A stretch of DNA of 64,000 bases from Zingiber officinale (GCF_018446385.1 NC_056000.1:31698011-31762010), one strand, 5' to 3'; shown: positions 12,051-24,043, counted from the first letter of the stretch. Numbers and translations are program-made. Notes: generated from the letters alone by a model not told the origin.

Positions 12051-13516
12051 ATTGATTTTTTACCTTTATACCCTTCTCCTTCTCCTGTCCACGTTTTTTT
12101 AAGTTTTTATTAGTTTTATTTTTTTAATCATTTTTTTTATTTTTTTTATCAATTTTTATATCAGTTTTATTTTTTTAATAAGTTTTTTTATTATATGTTT
12201 GTAATTTTTTTATAGATTTTAAGAGTTATTATTAGTAAAAAAATAAAAGGTATAAAAATATGGATCAAAATAAAAATTATATATATAAAACTAACAAAAA
12301 TATTATCCAGAAATGATAAACATATTTGTAGCTTATAAATAAATATTTTTTTTCAAATAAATAGTACATGTAATAATATAAAAAAATACACAAAAATATA
12401 TATAAATAGAAATTTTAATCAATATTGTCTCTAAATTCTGCTCCCGACGAATTTTATGGTATATCTATTACTTCGTATCATAAATAAACACGTGTCCTAT
12501 AATAAGTGACACATCCTTTAACTTCGTACGATGAATGTTGCCACCACCACGTTGGAATGGGTGGTATAGGGTAACGAGAGTATAAGAAAACTCGCACAAA
12601 GTGATTGCCAATATGAGCAATAGCTATTTATCAATGTTCTTGGTTTGGAATTAGAAAAGTTCTTAATGGTAAGGGAGTAAAACAACTCCCAACATTCTCA
12701 TCAAATGTATGCAGTATAAAATTATATCTTGATGTGATGATAATTTTCAAAGACATAAAGTTCATTCAATACATTTCTGGTGCCCACGACTCGAACTAAT
12801 TCAATGAGAATAATGATTGATTGACTATCAAGTTCTACTCCCAATATGTTTGATGGTATATCTATTACTTAATATCACAAATAAACAAATGTTAAAAATT
12901 ATATAAAATAAAAAAATTGATTTAAAAATAAATAAAACTAAAACTAAATGAAAATTAAATAAAATTGAAAATAAAAATAAAAATAAAGGAGTTAAGATAA
13001 AATACTTATTATTTTAAAGAAGAGGGGATATAAAGATAATTTAAAAAGGGAGAGAGGGGTGGGTGTTGTCGGGATTGGATCTATCCTCTTATCTTGGTCT
13101 GTTCCTGGCCCGGGCTAAGGGAATAAGTGGGGGATCATTATTCTCACCAATATAAAAGTTGGACCATGAATTAGATTACAGACTAGAGAATCTGTCCCGG
13201 GTACTGTCGGAGGAGGGGTGGGAGAAGTAATCTGCTTATGCAAATTAACAATTATCAGTCACGCGTTCAGACACGTCTTCAGGTTTTTTTTAATGTCATT
13301 AAATGATTTTAGAATCAGACAAAAAAAAAATTGACATAAAAATTGAAAATAATAATAATAATAATTATTATTATTATTATTATTAAAAAAATAAAAGACA
13401 CGAAGCTTCCTTGAAATTTACATGACAGGAATGTTAAGCAATATCACGAGTCTTCTTCTATAAGAACACTTCTCCTTTTGCCCGATCAAACAGGGCCACT
13501 TCAATTCCTGAATCCA
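12051..13516. other. AT-rich intergenic region upstream of the WRKY gene
   Basis: No gene. A ~70-bp sequence at about 12421-12490 (TTATGGTATATCTATTACTT core) recurs in degenerate form at about 12825-12890 in the same orientation. A TTGACA sequence (W-box core) lies at 13331, an (AAT)n/(ATT)n inverted block at 13348-13385, and a weak TATA-like CTATAAGA at about 13459 precedes the WRKY start codon. Confidence 0.6.
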
Positions 13517-14534
13517 ATGGACTACGACGACGGGACCAACGATCGCTCATCTCTCAGCCTCGACCTCTGCGTCGGACCTCGTCCCTCCCCCGTCGACGTT
13601 CCGACTCCGGCGAGGCCGACTAATTTTTCTTTATCCACACAAGTCGATTCATCGTTTGGTCAACAGAGCTTCTCGAGTAAAGAAGACACCCTCGAAGCCC
13701 AACTGAATAAGGTCAGCGAAGAGAACAGGAGGCTGACGGAGATCGTCGCCGCCTTGTCTCGAAACTGTCACGGTGCAGCTCGACGGCGCAGCGAGTCACT
13801 CGATTTCGAAAATGGATCAAGCTCGCCGAAAAGGAAGTGGATAGTAGATTGCGCAAAAGATGAAGACGCATGGAAGAGATTGAAATCAGTTACTGATGAT
13901 CCCGCCGCCAAAACCTTCAAGATTTGCGTTAGAACTGATCAAAACGATTCGAGCAATGTAAGTAAAAAAGAAAAAAAAAAATCAGTTCCACGAATCACAC
14001 AGAGCATGCTTTGCTGAATCTACTGTTGATCGATTAGGTGGTGAAGGATGGATACCAATGGCGGAAATATGGACAGAAAGTGACGAGGGACAGCCCGTTC
14101 CCCAGAGCTTACTTCAGATGCTCTTTCGCACCTTCCTGCCCTGTCAAGAAGAAGGTACACGCTTAACCAAACAGATAGAACAATATTAATCAAAAGCTCT
14201 CTGGGAGGCATTTAGTGATTTCGATCGTTAATTTATTAATTAGGTGCAAAGAAGTGTAGAAGATAGATCGGTGTTGGTGGTGGTGTATGAAGGCGAGCAC
14301 AATCACCGACTCCCTTCGGAGGATGAACGATCAATCAATCTCAATAACGCCGCAGAAGGAGGCGATGCAGTTGGCTTGGTTTTGAAGGAAACGGTGGAAT
14401 TGCCGGAGTTACAGAGGCTGCTGGTCGAGCAGATGGCATCGTTCTTAGTGGTCAATCCCAACTTCACCGCAGCTATCGCCACTGCCATCGCTGGCCGACT
14501 CAGCTCGTTTCGTATCCAGCAGCATTTCCATTGA
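13517..14534 (+). CDS. WRKY transcription factor, group IIa (WRKY40/18/60 type), three exons
   Basis: Exons are 13517-13957, 14038-14154 and 14244-14534; all junctions are GT/AG and phase 0, giving 282 residues. The start is the ATG at 13517; the frame is open a little further upstream but without ATG. Residues 13-17 read LSLDL, an LxLxL (EAR-type) repression motif. Residues ~55-82 form a heptad-rich coiled coil ([16 protein letters not shown]), the leucine zipper by which group IIa members dimerise. A KRK basic patch is at 105-107. The DNA-binding domain has WRKYGQK at 155-161 and a zinc finger C175-X5-C181-X23-H205-X1-H207. The intron after VKKK is the usual one of groups IIa/IIb. Family members bind W-boxes in the nucleus and control defence and abscisic acid responses. 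A TTGACA sits in the promoter, which would allow self- or cross-regulation (inference). No damage is seen. Confidence 0.93.
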
Positions 14535-15049
14535 ATAAATTGTAATAGATTTGCAAGCAAAATCTGAATCGTATCTAAATTATATGTGCTCCATTTGTTC
14601 GCCAATGATCATTGGTGTCCTTCCTTGTGCTAGCTCAATTATATTAGCAATGAATTAAGCAATTCTCCATCTTTTTCTCTCTTTTAGCATTAGATTAAAC
14701 AACTATATAATAGGCAAACATCAAAGCCGTCATGGGCGTCCCTCCCAATTAAAGTATCCGAAATACTCCTACTGTAGATGTGCTTTAAAATTTCTATGCT
14801 TTTGAACCGGATTTAATGATTAGGGTTTGAGCTTCAGTCTTCCTAAAAGCTTCCTCTCTTCTTCCTCCCTTCTTAGTCAAGGGTTTAACTTTTCCTCCCA
14901 ATGTAGGGTTGGTTTTTTTTTATCAATACAAGTTTTAGGGAAAAGGGATGCCTATTTGCATGACACTTTTTTGTGTTCACATTATCTTGTTTCAAAATAG
15001 GTTTTCTTATTATAAACTCCGATGAGTATTTTATTTTGTTGTTAGTGAG
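14535..15049. other. Intergenic, downstream of the WRKY gene
   Basis: AT-rich sequence covering the presumed 3' UTR and flank. I see no frame or repeat of note until satellite units begin at about 15050. Confidence 0.5.
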
Positions 15050-15344
15050 TTGTCAGATGAGTCAAAGGAGGTAAATTCTATGGCGCCATTATATTTCAAA
15101 TAACATTATATGATGAATCGTGTAAAAATTATCAAATAATTACTATAATGTGTAGCAGCTAGTTGTTAATTTTTACAATAATGTTATTATCTAATGTTGA
15201 TTTTGCTTATTAGAAAGTAATAATTTGATTAAAGCATTGCAACAAGTAAAACATAAGAAAAGAACTATATGACACCCACTGCATTTCAAATGAACTTTAT
15301 CTGATCACGATTGATTGTGTATAATCTAGCAGACAGTAGTTTGA
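15050..15344 (+). repeat. ~200-bp satellite, array C (about 1.4 units)
   Basis: Degenerate units in the same orientation as arrays A and B, with ATTCTATGGCGCCATTATAT, GTAGCAGCTAGTTGTTAATT and ACACCCACTGCATTTCAAAT recognisable. It ends at about 15344 at the edge of unrelated sequence. Confidence 0.8.
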
Positions 15345-15834
15345 TGTCTAACAAGATAGCAATTATCCAGCGGACAAGACAAGAAAAGAAATTGGGAGAG
15401 AAAGCAAGAAGATAACTTGAAGAATACCAAAAAGAAAATCTATTGTTTGCTAAAAAAATTTTAGACCCTAAGACTAGAAAAGGAAAGAAATCTTGAAATA
15501 TGTCCATCAATTCCAATCTTATGGAAAAGAAAAGATATCTTTTCAAAAAAAAAAATCTCTTGACAGAAATTGAAATTAACATAATCAAGATGTTAATATA
15601 GACAAACTAAGACGCATAAATACCAGAAATATCAAAATTACCCTAAATACCATAAAAATAAAAATTACTACAAATAACAAAGATACTCTGAAAAGGGCTT
15701 AAATGGTGAAATTTCGGCCGAAATTTTGATGGTTACGAGTTCCCCATAACAAATATAGATTTTGAAATTCTACCCACGTGACAGAGTCTGTTTCATAATC
15801 TCAAATGAAAGTTATAATCCTTTGAAGTTTGGGT
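15345..15834. other. Unassigned insertion between satellite blocks
   Basis: A purine-rich stretch of ~490 bp separates arrays C and D and shares no sequence with the satellite unit. The 100-aa minus frame at 15286-15588 straddles the junction and is low complexity. No target duplication was identified. Confidence 0.45.
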
Positions 15835-17556
15835 TGATCCTATAATAGTATCATTATCTTATATTAATTTGCTTATTCGAGAGAGACAACTTGATTAAAA
15901 TAATATTTTAATGAGTAAAATAAATGGAAGGGACTTCATAACACCCACTATATTTTAAATGAACATTATCTGATCATGACCAACCGTATAAAAGCTAGCA
16001 CGTAGCTGCTACAATGTATAACAGTTGGTTTCTAACTTTTACAACTGTGTCATTATCTTATATAATTGATTTTGCTTATTAGAAAGTGAAAACCTGATTA
16101 AAACAATATTTAAATGAGTAAAACAAAAGAAGACAACTCAATGACACCCATTACGATTCAAATGAATATAATATGATCAAAATCGGGTGTATAGAAACTA
16201 ATAGATAGTTGCTATAATATGTTACAACTGATTGTTAACTTCTACAGTAATGTCATTATCTTATATTGATTTTACTTATTGGTTAGTAATAACCTGATTA
16301 AAATAACATTTCAATGAGTAAAACAAATGAAGAAAACTTCATGACATCCACTACATTTTAATTAAATATTATTTGAACACATTCGATCGTGTAGAAGTTA
16401 GCAAGTAGTTGTTACAACGTGTAGCAACAGGTTGCTAGCTTCTACAAAGTGTTATTATCTTATATTAATTTTGTTTATTAGAGAGTGATAACAAAAGTTA
16501 ATCATCATTTTAATGAGAAAAACAAAAGTAGAGAACTCTATGACATCCGCTACATTTCAAATGAGCATTATCTGATCATGATCGTCTATGTAGAAGCTAG
16601 AAGATAGCTGCTATACGTTGTAGCAATTGATTGCTAACTTCTACAATAGTGACATTATCTTATGTTGATATTGCTTATTGAAAAGCGATAATATGATTAA
16701 ATTAATATTTCAATGAGCAAACAAACAAAGGAGACTTCATGACATCCACTATATTTCAAATGATTATTATCTAAACATGATCGATTGCGTAAAACCTAAT
16801 AAGTAATTGCAATAACATGTAGTAGCTGGTTGCTAGTTTCTATAAAATGTCATCTTATGCTTATTTTGCTTACTGGAGAGTAATAATTTAGTTACAATAA
16901 CATTTCAATAAGTAAAGACATCAACTATATTTCAAATGAACAGTATCTGATCACGATCAACCAAATAGATAACTATTACAACGTGTAGTTGTTGATTATT
17001 AGCTTCTACAACAGTATCATTAATTATGTTGATTTTGCATATTGAAGAATAATAACCGTTAAAACAATTTTTAAATGAGCAAAATAAGCGAAGGAGACTC
17101 CATGACATTCACTAGATTTTAAATGATTATTATCTGACCACGATCTATTAAGTAGCTGGTACAACATGTAGTGATTAGTTGCTATCTTTTATATTAGTAT
17201 CATTATCTTATATTGAACTTATTTATTGGAAAGTGATAACATGATTAAAACAACATTTCAATGAAGAAAACAAATTAACATGACTCCTGACACTCATTAT
17301 ATTTTAAATAAACATTATTTGATCATGATTGGTCGTGTAGAAACAAGCCGGTTACTATCACAATGTATAACAGCTAGTTGCTAGCTACTAAAATAGTGTC
17401 ATTATCTAATGCTAATTTTACTTATTAGAGAGTGATAATATAATTAAAATAACATTTTAATGAACAAAACAAAAGAAGATAACTTTATGATACCAACTAC
17501 AATTCAAATGAACATTATCTAATCACAATTAATCATGTAAAAATTATCATGTAACT
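15835..17556 (+). repeat. ~200-bp satellite, array D (about 8.5 units)
   Basis: Unit starts can be placed at about 15931, 16131, 16331, 16531, 16731, 17092, 17282 and 17480. The first five are almost exactly 200 bp apart; a short deletion near 16915 breaks the register. The inverted repeat around the TAGAAGCTAG / CTAACTTCTA arms persists in most units. The array is cut at 17564 by the hAT element and continues for ~45 bp after it (to ~21310). Confidence 0.9.
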
Positions 17557-17564
17557 GATACAAT

Positions 17565-20500
17565 CAGGGCCGGACCTGAGCACAGTCCCAAGAGTCAACT
17601 GTCTCAGGGCCCATCATCTTAGGGGGCCCATTAGTTGGAGCACAATAGAGGGTTTTTATAATAATCATGCTACACTTTTCAGGACTTAATTATAATTTTA
17701 AAAACTTTATGTAAAAGTGTAAAATAATAAGTTAACCCTATTTACCCTTTTTCTTCCACAGGTTCTTGATTTTTCATTTCCCCTGCCGCCAGCAACTAAC
17801 GCCGTCGGTTTGCACTGCTGCTGCACGCTTTACGTCGTTCGTGAGTCTTCCAAGGTGAAGGTCCTCGTCTTCCCTAAAAGATTAGTATTTTTTTCCCTCT
17901 GCACTTTGGTGAAGGGAGACTTCTATCGCTCTCTTGACGTTTTATTTGTTTTGATGGTTGCTTTCGTCTTTTGTTTTGCAGCTATGGAAGAGGGTTTTCA
18001 CGGAAACTTCTGTGGAACTTAAGCTTCTCAGGGAGAAGTGGAAGCTATTGCTAGCCGGACTCATATTTCAGGTATTTTCTTTTTTGTTGAAATCTCAAGT
18101 ATTATTTTTTAGCATTTATTCTATTTTTTTCAGTGTATTCCGGTCTTGGATTGTGATACCAGAATTCACTTTTTCTTTTTCATTTTATATTTTTCTCAAT
18201 CGTTTTTCTGATAGGGCAGTCTTCTTGAGTTGTGTAATCTGCTTTTTTGATTTATCGATCCTAATCAGTAATAAGATATTTAGTTTTTATCTCTTGATGC
18301 AAAAACATTCATAGTTGCAGTAGTAAGAATTGGAATCTTATTTATATCTTGTATATTTGCTTACAGTTAACTAAGAGGAGCATAATATAGGCAAAAATAT
18401 CAAATTGGAAATTCTTCCCTTGAGGTGGGTATTTCTTGTAGTTAATATAATTTCTTAGAAAATTTTTGACAACATATGACTATAAGAGTTTTAATATTTA
18501 GATAATTCTTACATATTTTTTAGGTAAAATATAATTAATGGCTTCCAATCCCAAACATCTATCTGGCTATCAGAAAAGAAAGAGAAAGCAAAAGGAAGAA
18601 GCATTAATTCAAAGTCAAGCAGGAGATATTGATAAATATTTTTCTAGTAACAAGAGAATGATGGTAGAAGAAACAATTGATAATCCAACGAATGTGGAAC
18701 AAGAGAATGAAAGCAACATTCATGTTGAAGAACTTGATCAATCTTTGGATATAGAATTGATTCAAACCCTCAATGTAAATGAATCGAATGATGAAGATGA
18801 TGTGGATGTGGTTAATAATCAATCTGAAAATCAAGAGACTTTGTTTCCACTTAATGTTGATGATCCAGCAAATTGGGATAAGATTGATCAAAATATTCGG
18901 GATTTTTTAGTTGAAAGGGGTTCAAGTAGAGTTGATGGTGTTTTGTTTCCTAAGGACAATAATGGTAGGCATTTTGATGCATCACATTACAAGAGATTAC
19001 TACCTAATGGCGAAAAAAAAGATAGAAAGTGGCTTGTGTATTCAATTTCTTCCGACAAAGTATTTTGCTTCTGTTGCAAATTATTCAAAACTCAAAGTAC
19101 CATGTACAAAATTGGTCAATTGGCTAATGAAGGGTACAAAGATTGGCATAACTTGAGTCGTAGTCTGAAAAATCATGAAGCAAGTAAGGAACATATTGAT
19201 TGTATGATTAATTGGATTGAATTGGAGAAAAGGTTGGAAAAAAATAAGACAATTGATGATAGTATACAAGTAGAAATCAACAAAGAGAAGGAGCATTGGA
19301 GACAACTATTAAAGAGGATAATTGCTATTGTGCATAGATTGGCAAAAAACAACTTGGCATTTCGAGGAGATTATGAGAAAATTTATGCTGAAAACAATGG
19401 CAATTTTTTGCAAATGATTGAAATGATAGCAGAGTTTGATCCAATAATGAAAGAACACATTCGTCGGATACAATCAAGTGAAACTCATTATACATATCTT
19501 GGTCCTAAAATCCAAAATGAGTTGATACAGATGCTGGCACATGAAGTGAAAAAATCAATCATTGCAAAAGTTAAAAAGGCCAAATATTATGCAGTTATAC
19601 TAGATTGTACTCCAGATGCAGGTCATGAGGAACAAATGTCCCTTGTAATACGTTGTGTGGATGATTCAGCAACCTCTGCAGTGATAGAAGAATATTGGGT
19701 TGAATTTTTGAAGGTAGATGATACATCAGGACTTGGACTTTTTACTGAGTTAAAAACTGTGTTGAAAAATCTTGGACTTAATCTTGATGATATAAGAGGC
19801 CAAGGATATGACAACGGATCAAATATGAAAGGAAAACATAATGGAGTGCAGAGAAGATTATTAGATATTAACCCTAGAGCTTTCTATACTCCTTGTGGAT
19901 GTCACAGCCTAAATTTGGCATTATGTGATATTGCGAATTGTTGTCCTCAAGCTATGTCATTTTTTGGAGTAATACAACGGATATATAAATTGTTCTCATC
20001 TTCTACCAAGCGATGGAAAATTTTCAAACATCACGTGGAAGGTTTAACACTTAAGCCATTGTCACAAACCCGTTGGGAAAGTCACGTTGAAAGTGTGAGA
20101 CCAATAAAAGAACAAATTTCAAAGATAAGAGATGCTTTACTTGACTTAGCAGACATGGGTGATGATCCAACAGGAAAGAGTGAGGCTGAGTCTTTAGCAA
20201 CACATGATCTTGAAAATTTTGAATTCTTGGTTGGTTTGGTAATTTGGTATAAGTTGTTGCATTCAGTAAATATTGTAAGCAAGATTCTCCAAGCTGAAGA
20301 TGTAGATATTGATGTTGCTATTAAACATATAAAGGGTCTTATGTTGAATTTTGAAGAATATAGAGAACATGGATTTGAAAAGGCTGTTAATGAAGCTAAA
20401 CAAATGGCAAATGAATTGGGAATTGAAGCTTCATTCAAGGAAAAACGTATTATTAGAAGAAAAAAACAGTTTGATGAAACTATTACAAATGAGGTAACAC

Positions 20501-21259
20501 AATCAGCGGAGGAATCTTTCAGAGTTAACTACTTTCTCTTTTTGATTGATCAAGGGTATTCTTCTCTACAAAGCCGGTTTGAACAATTTAAAAAATATGA
20601 AGAAACTTTTGGGTTTTTATTCAGTTTGGAGAAATTAAAGTGTGTTGATGATGATAATTTGTTAAGATCTTGTGAAAATCTTGAACAATGTTTAAAGCAT
20701 AATGACAATTCTGATATTGATGGACATGAGTTATTCATGGAGTTAACTCTTTTGAAGTATTCTTTACCAACAGAAGCAAAAAGAGCAATAGACGTGTTGA
20801 ATCATCTCAAAGATGTGGATGGTTGTTATCCGAATGCTTATATTGCTTACAGAATTTTGTTGACTATACCAGTTACAGTTGCAACTGCCGAAAGAAGTTT
20901 CTCGAAGTTGAAATTGATCAAAAATTATCTTCGATCAACTATGTCACAAGAAAGATTGAACGGGCTGGCCATGCTGTCAATTGAGAAGAAAATTGTGGAA
21001 TATCTTGATTACTCATGCTTAATTGATATTTTTGCATCAAAAACGACAAGACGTGTTATATTTAAGTGAGTATTGGTAATATCTATAATTTATTATTGTT
21101 TAACTAAATTACATATATTGTATATACAATTTCAAATTAATATTTTGCTTTGTATTTTGTAGGTCTTAATGAAGAATACTTTTGATAAAGAAAAATTAAT
21201 TACAGGGGCCTAATTTTGAAACTTCGACTCAGGCCTACGAAAACTCAGGTACGGCCCTG
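17565..21259 (+). mobile_element. Complete autonomous-looking hAT transposon (3,695 bp)
   Basis: The left end reads CAGGGCCGGACCTGAG and the right end CTCAGGTACGGCCCTG, 16-bp terminal inverted repeats with one mismatch. Both sides carry the identical 8-bp duplication GATACAAT (17557-17564 and 21260-21267), the hAT hallmark. The empty site reconstructs cleanly into the satellite unit. The element carries one uninterrupted transposase gene. Its untranslated leader shows two plausible introns (GT at ~17854 to AG ~17981, and GT at ~18072 to AG ~18524). Intact ends, perfect duplication and open frame suggest a fairly recent insertion. Confidence 0.95.
18538..21069 (+). CDS. hAT-family transposase with TTF-type zinc finger (ZMYM1-like)
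   Basis: 843 residues with no interruption, starting at ATG 18538 just after a splice-acceptor-like TTTTTTAG. After an acidic, low-complexity N-terminus, residues ~160-185 (RKWLVYSISSDKVFCFCCKLF region) match the TTF zinc finger. The DUF4371-like region follows at about 225-440. The RNase H-like core shows LDCTPD and GQGYDNGSNMKG, carrying likely catalytic aspartates, and CGCHSLNL. The C-terminal dimerisation domain is near 780-825 (ATAERSFSKLKLIKNYLRS, then MLSIE). Plant genomes often annotate such proteins as 'zinc finger MYM-type protein 1-like'. Role: excision and insertion of the surrounding element. It is less likely to be a domesticated host gene because it sits between intact TIRs and a target duplication. 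Confidence 0.95.
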   Translation: MASNPKHLSGYQKRKRKQKEEALIQSQAGDIDKYFSSNKRMMVEETIDNPTNVEQENESNIHVEELDQSLDIELIQTLNVNESNDEDDVDVVNNQSENQETLFPLNVDDPANWDKIDQNIRDFLVERGSSRVDGVLFPKDNNGRHFDASHYKRLLPNGEKKDRKWLVYSISSDKVFCFCCKLFKTQSTMYKIGQLANEGYKDWHNLSRSLKNHEASKEHIDCMINWIELEKRLEKNKTIDDSIQVEINKEKEHWRQLLKRIIAIVHRLAKNNLAFRGDYEKIYAENNGNFLQMIEMIAEFDPIMKEHIRRIQSSETHYTYLGPKIQNELIQMLAHEVKKSIIAKVKKAKYYAVILDCTPDAGHEEQMSLVIRCVDDSATSAVIEEYWVEFLKVDDTSGLGLFTELKTVLKNLGLNLDDIRGQGYDNGSNMKGKHNGVQRRLLDINPRAFYTPCGCHSLNLALCDIANCCPQAMSFFGVIQRIYKLFSSSTKRWKIFKHHVEGLTLKPLSQTRWESHVESVRPIKEQISKIRDALLDLADMGDDPTGKSEAESLATHDLENFEFLVGLVIWYKLLHSVNIVSKILQAEDVDIDVAIKHIKGLMLNFEEYREHGFEKAVNEAKQMANELGIEASFKEKRIIRRKKQFDETITNEVTQSAEESFRVNYFLFLIDQGYSSLQSRFEQFKKYEETFGFLFSLEKLKCVDDDNLLRSCENLEQCLKHNDNSDIDGHELFMELTLLKYSLPTEAKRAIDVLNHLKDVDGCYPNAYIAYRILLTIPVTVATAERSFSKLKLIKNYLRSTMSQERLNGLAMLSIEKKIVEYLDYSCLIDIFASKTTRRVIFK

Positions 21260-21267
21260 GATACAAT

Positions 21268-22382
21268 GTGTAACAATTAATTATTAGCTTCTACCAAGTA
21301 TAGCTGCTGGTTGTGGTTCAAACACTAACCACTAAATTTGATTCAGAAACATTGAATTCTTGAACCAGCCCTAAATTAAGGGTATTTCAAACCCTTCACT
21401 TTAAATGGGACGCCCATATTATAATTTTTGAAAAAAAAAAATAAGTGTGCCCATCTGACATTTTGGCAAATGATGCCGTCCTATTAATTTTTACCCCTCT
21501 ATAATTGTAGCTCAATTATAATTTCACTTCTAAAAATCAATTTTTAATATATACCATATACTTATCCTTATTATGCAGATGAATAATAGCACATTCTGTA
21601 ATTATTGAAAAAAAAAAAGGTGAAGTTTAAGGGTACTTTCAATACGGTTTCACACAAATATGGTAAATATAACTATCCGGCTAGCTTTAGGTTTAAGTTA
21701 TTAAGAGCATGCCCTAATTTTTATAGGGTCATTATTTTTAATATATTAAATATATTTTAATATATATATTTTAAGAGAATAGAAAAGAATATAACAGAAA
21801 ACGTGATAAAAGATTTGTATGATCTCATTGTCTTGTCAAAGCTTCTGATTTCATAAAATTTCATTATTGATTCCAATAGATCCTTTAGCTTGTGATTTCA
21901 TAAAAATTTCATTATGATTCCAATAGAGCCATAAGGGAGCTGTCTTTTTAACATTTTAAATTTATTTTTAATTTTATATATGTTATTTTATAAGATATAA
22001 TCTACTATTCTTCAATATCTCTTAATCTTAGTATTCTCTTGTTATATTTCTTCTTTGTTGGTGGCATTTTCTCATTTACTCAGTAAAAATATGAATTCAA
22101 AATTTTTTATCCATACATTACAAAATAAAATGCTAATATTTTAAAGTTCCCTTTCCCATTTTCCAACTCTCCCGCCATCTCAATACTTCTCTCGCTCATT
22201 AAGATTGGGAAAAAAAATCGCACCTAACCTCGTCACACTGATCTAATTGAAATTACTATCCTCTTTGTTTGATTAAATTTAAACGCCAATGCATTCATCC
22301 ATATGTTTGATCTAGTTTTTGATAAGTAATGATGGCGGATTTGGTCTCGGTCCGGTCTATATTTTCTAATAAATTATTGAAT

Positions 22383-22436
<54 letters not shown>

Positions 22437-22640
22437 TATTTATTTGTTTTTTTATGTTTAACATATGAACGGAGGACGTAAGCATAATTCTTTTTATTAT
22501 TGTCCCATTTTTAATATTCATATTTTTTCCAATTTTATTCTCAGTTCTCGGTCTCATGTTCAAATGGAAAAGGATGAGAGAAATTTTTATAAACAATATC
22601 AAAGGTCTATTTTTTCCCGCAAAGGGCCTTCAATAGACTT
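21268..22640. other. AT-rich intergenic region with simple repeats
   Basis: Apart from ~45 bp of residual satellite at its start, no gene is seen. A 47-bp tandem duplication (21841-21887 and 21888-21933, TGATTTCATAAAATTTCATT) and a (TTA)n microsatellite at 22388-22431 are present. The frames at 22465-22656 have no domain. Confidence 0.6.
22388..22431 (+). repeat. (TTA)n microsatellite
   Basis: About 15 uninterrupted TTA triplets. Confidence 0.95.
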
Positions 22641-22649
22641 GAGCCAACC

Positions 22650-23720
22650 CAAATAATTACCCTAGCACAATAGCCCTTGGTCCGACATAGTCATTTTACA
22701 TCATTGATAATTGACCCTATTATCCATTGGAACAATCATCTATACATATATCAACTGTTTCACCTCATAAGAACACACATTCTATAATTAAAGAGAATCA
22801 TATAATGGTTGTGAACATGATTATTGATGCAATGATAAGGAAGGGTAGTTATCACAGCGAAGGTCAAAGTCAAGAAAATCAACGCTCAACTATCATCGGG
22901 CGGTCAGGCGAGATACCCCGACCAGAAAGAGAGAAGGCTCAATCCAACCCTGCTTCTGACTCGGGCATGCGCCGAATAGCCGACACTCAATGGAGTAAGG
23001 GACGCCGGGCAAAGGAGAAAACAGTGTGTAGAAGGTGGTCCGAGCAAAGCAGAATTTGACATTGGCAGAGCAAAACTTCGGCCAAGCGGCTATCCCGCTC
23101 GACCAGGTGACATGACTCGACATTGACACATCAGATCTCCAACCAAGCGAGCGTGATGCAACCACAGTAGAACTCCGGCCGAGCGTACGAGACACAAGGA
23201 ACAACGAGATGACCGGCCGAGCGGCCAACCCACTCGACCCAGCAGCATACTCTCTCTAATATCCAACAACATCCCTTTAAGAGTTAATGCCACCGATAAA
23301 GGACAAGGACAGCTAAAAGATCGTACTGCATAACCATCCATTATCATCTCAGAGATATACTCGGCCCGTTAAAATATTATATCAGAGACACTTTACTGAT
23401 AAATCTTTTTCGAAAAAACTTTAGTAAACGTGCTCACCTTGAGAAGCGTACACGCATGCTACAGGAACTTCATATAAAGGGAGGTCCAAGCATCGACAGA
23501 GGTAAGCATTACACGAGACACTGTGCTCTCTATTATTCATTTGTGCTCCACTTTCTACTTCATCGCCGTTGACTGATTTGAACGTCGGAAGGCCAACGCC
23601 AAAGACCCCTTCCCTGATTCGGCATTGCCATCATTTATATTGCAGGTCAAGCGGAGTCTACATATGGTCAACGGGGAGCGCTCTATCCCCCGACTTTCCA
23701 TCTCTTACCAGATCAATTAA
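22650..23720 (+). mobile_element. Probable gypsy LTR remnant, plus orientation
   Basis: A GC-richer block with a TATA box (CATATAAAGG) at about 23471 and a downstream region containing GAACGTCGGAAGGCCAACGC and CCCCTTCCCTGATTCGGC, a style typical of plant Tat-type gypsy LTRs. Repeated GGCCGAGCGG phrases occur around 23085-23235. Frames on both strands (22727-23347) are shadows of this composition. Neither edge nor a target duplication could be fixed. Confidence 0.4.
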
Positions 23721-24043
23721 GCAAGTTGATTAATGATAATTTAGATGATTGCTTAGTGATACATCCTGAACCGACCGATAAAATCCTAGAATTTTTCACT
23801 GAAAGAGATTTATTTTAAGATCCCAGAAATGAAATATCAGTGCACTGGAAGAGATTAATGCCGCAGAGCTAGGTCACGATGACGAGGCAACCCCTGATTT
23901 CGCCGGCGAAGGCAAGCAGCACGATGGCCGGAGTTGCCACCGCTCACTCGTACTACTATTTTTTTCCTAATTAATCATTTTAATTTATTAATTGCTCGAA
24001 AAGCTACAGATCAGTAGCGAAGTAAATTAACGAGAGAAATTAA

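Noticed and set aside
13478-13516. Upstream start of the WRKY protein
   Set aside because: The frame is open there but begins at TTG; the first ATG is at 13517 and gives the usual short N-terminus before the LSLDL motif.
18604-20738. Minus-strand frames across the hAT element
   Set aside because: They are antisense shadows of the transposase gene.
22727-23347. Overlapping frames on both strands read as small genes
   Set aside because: They lie in a GC-richer LTR-like block, overlap each other antisense and show no domains.
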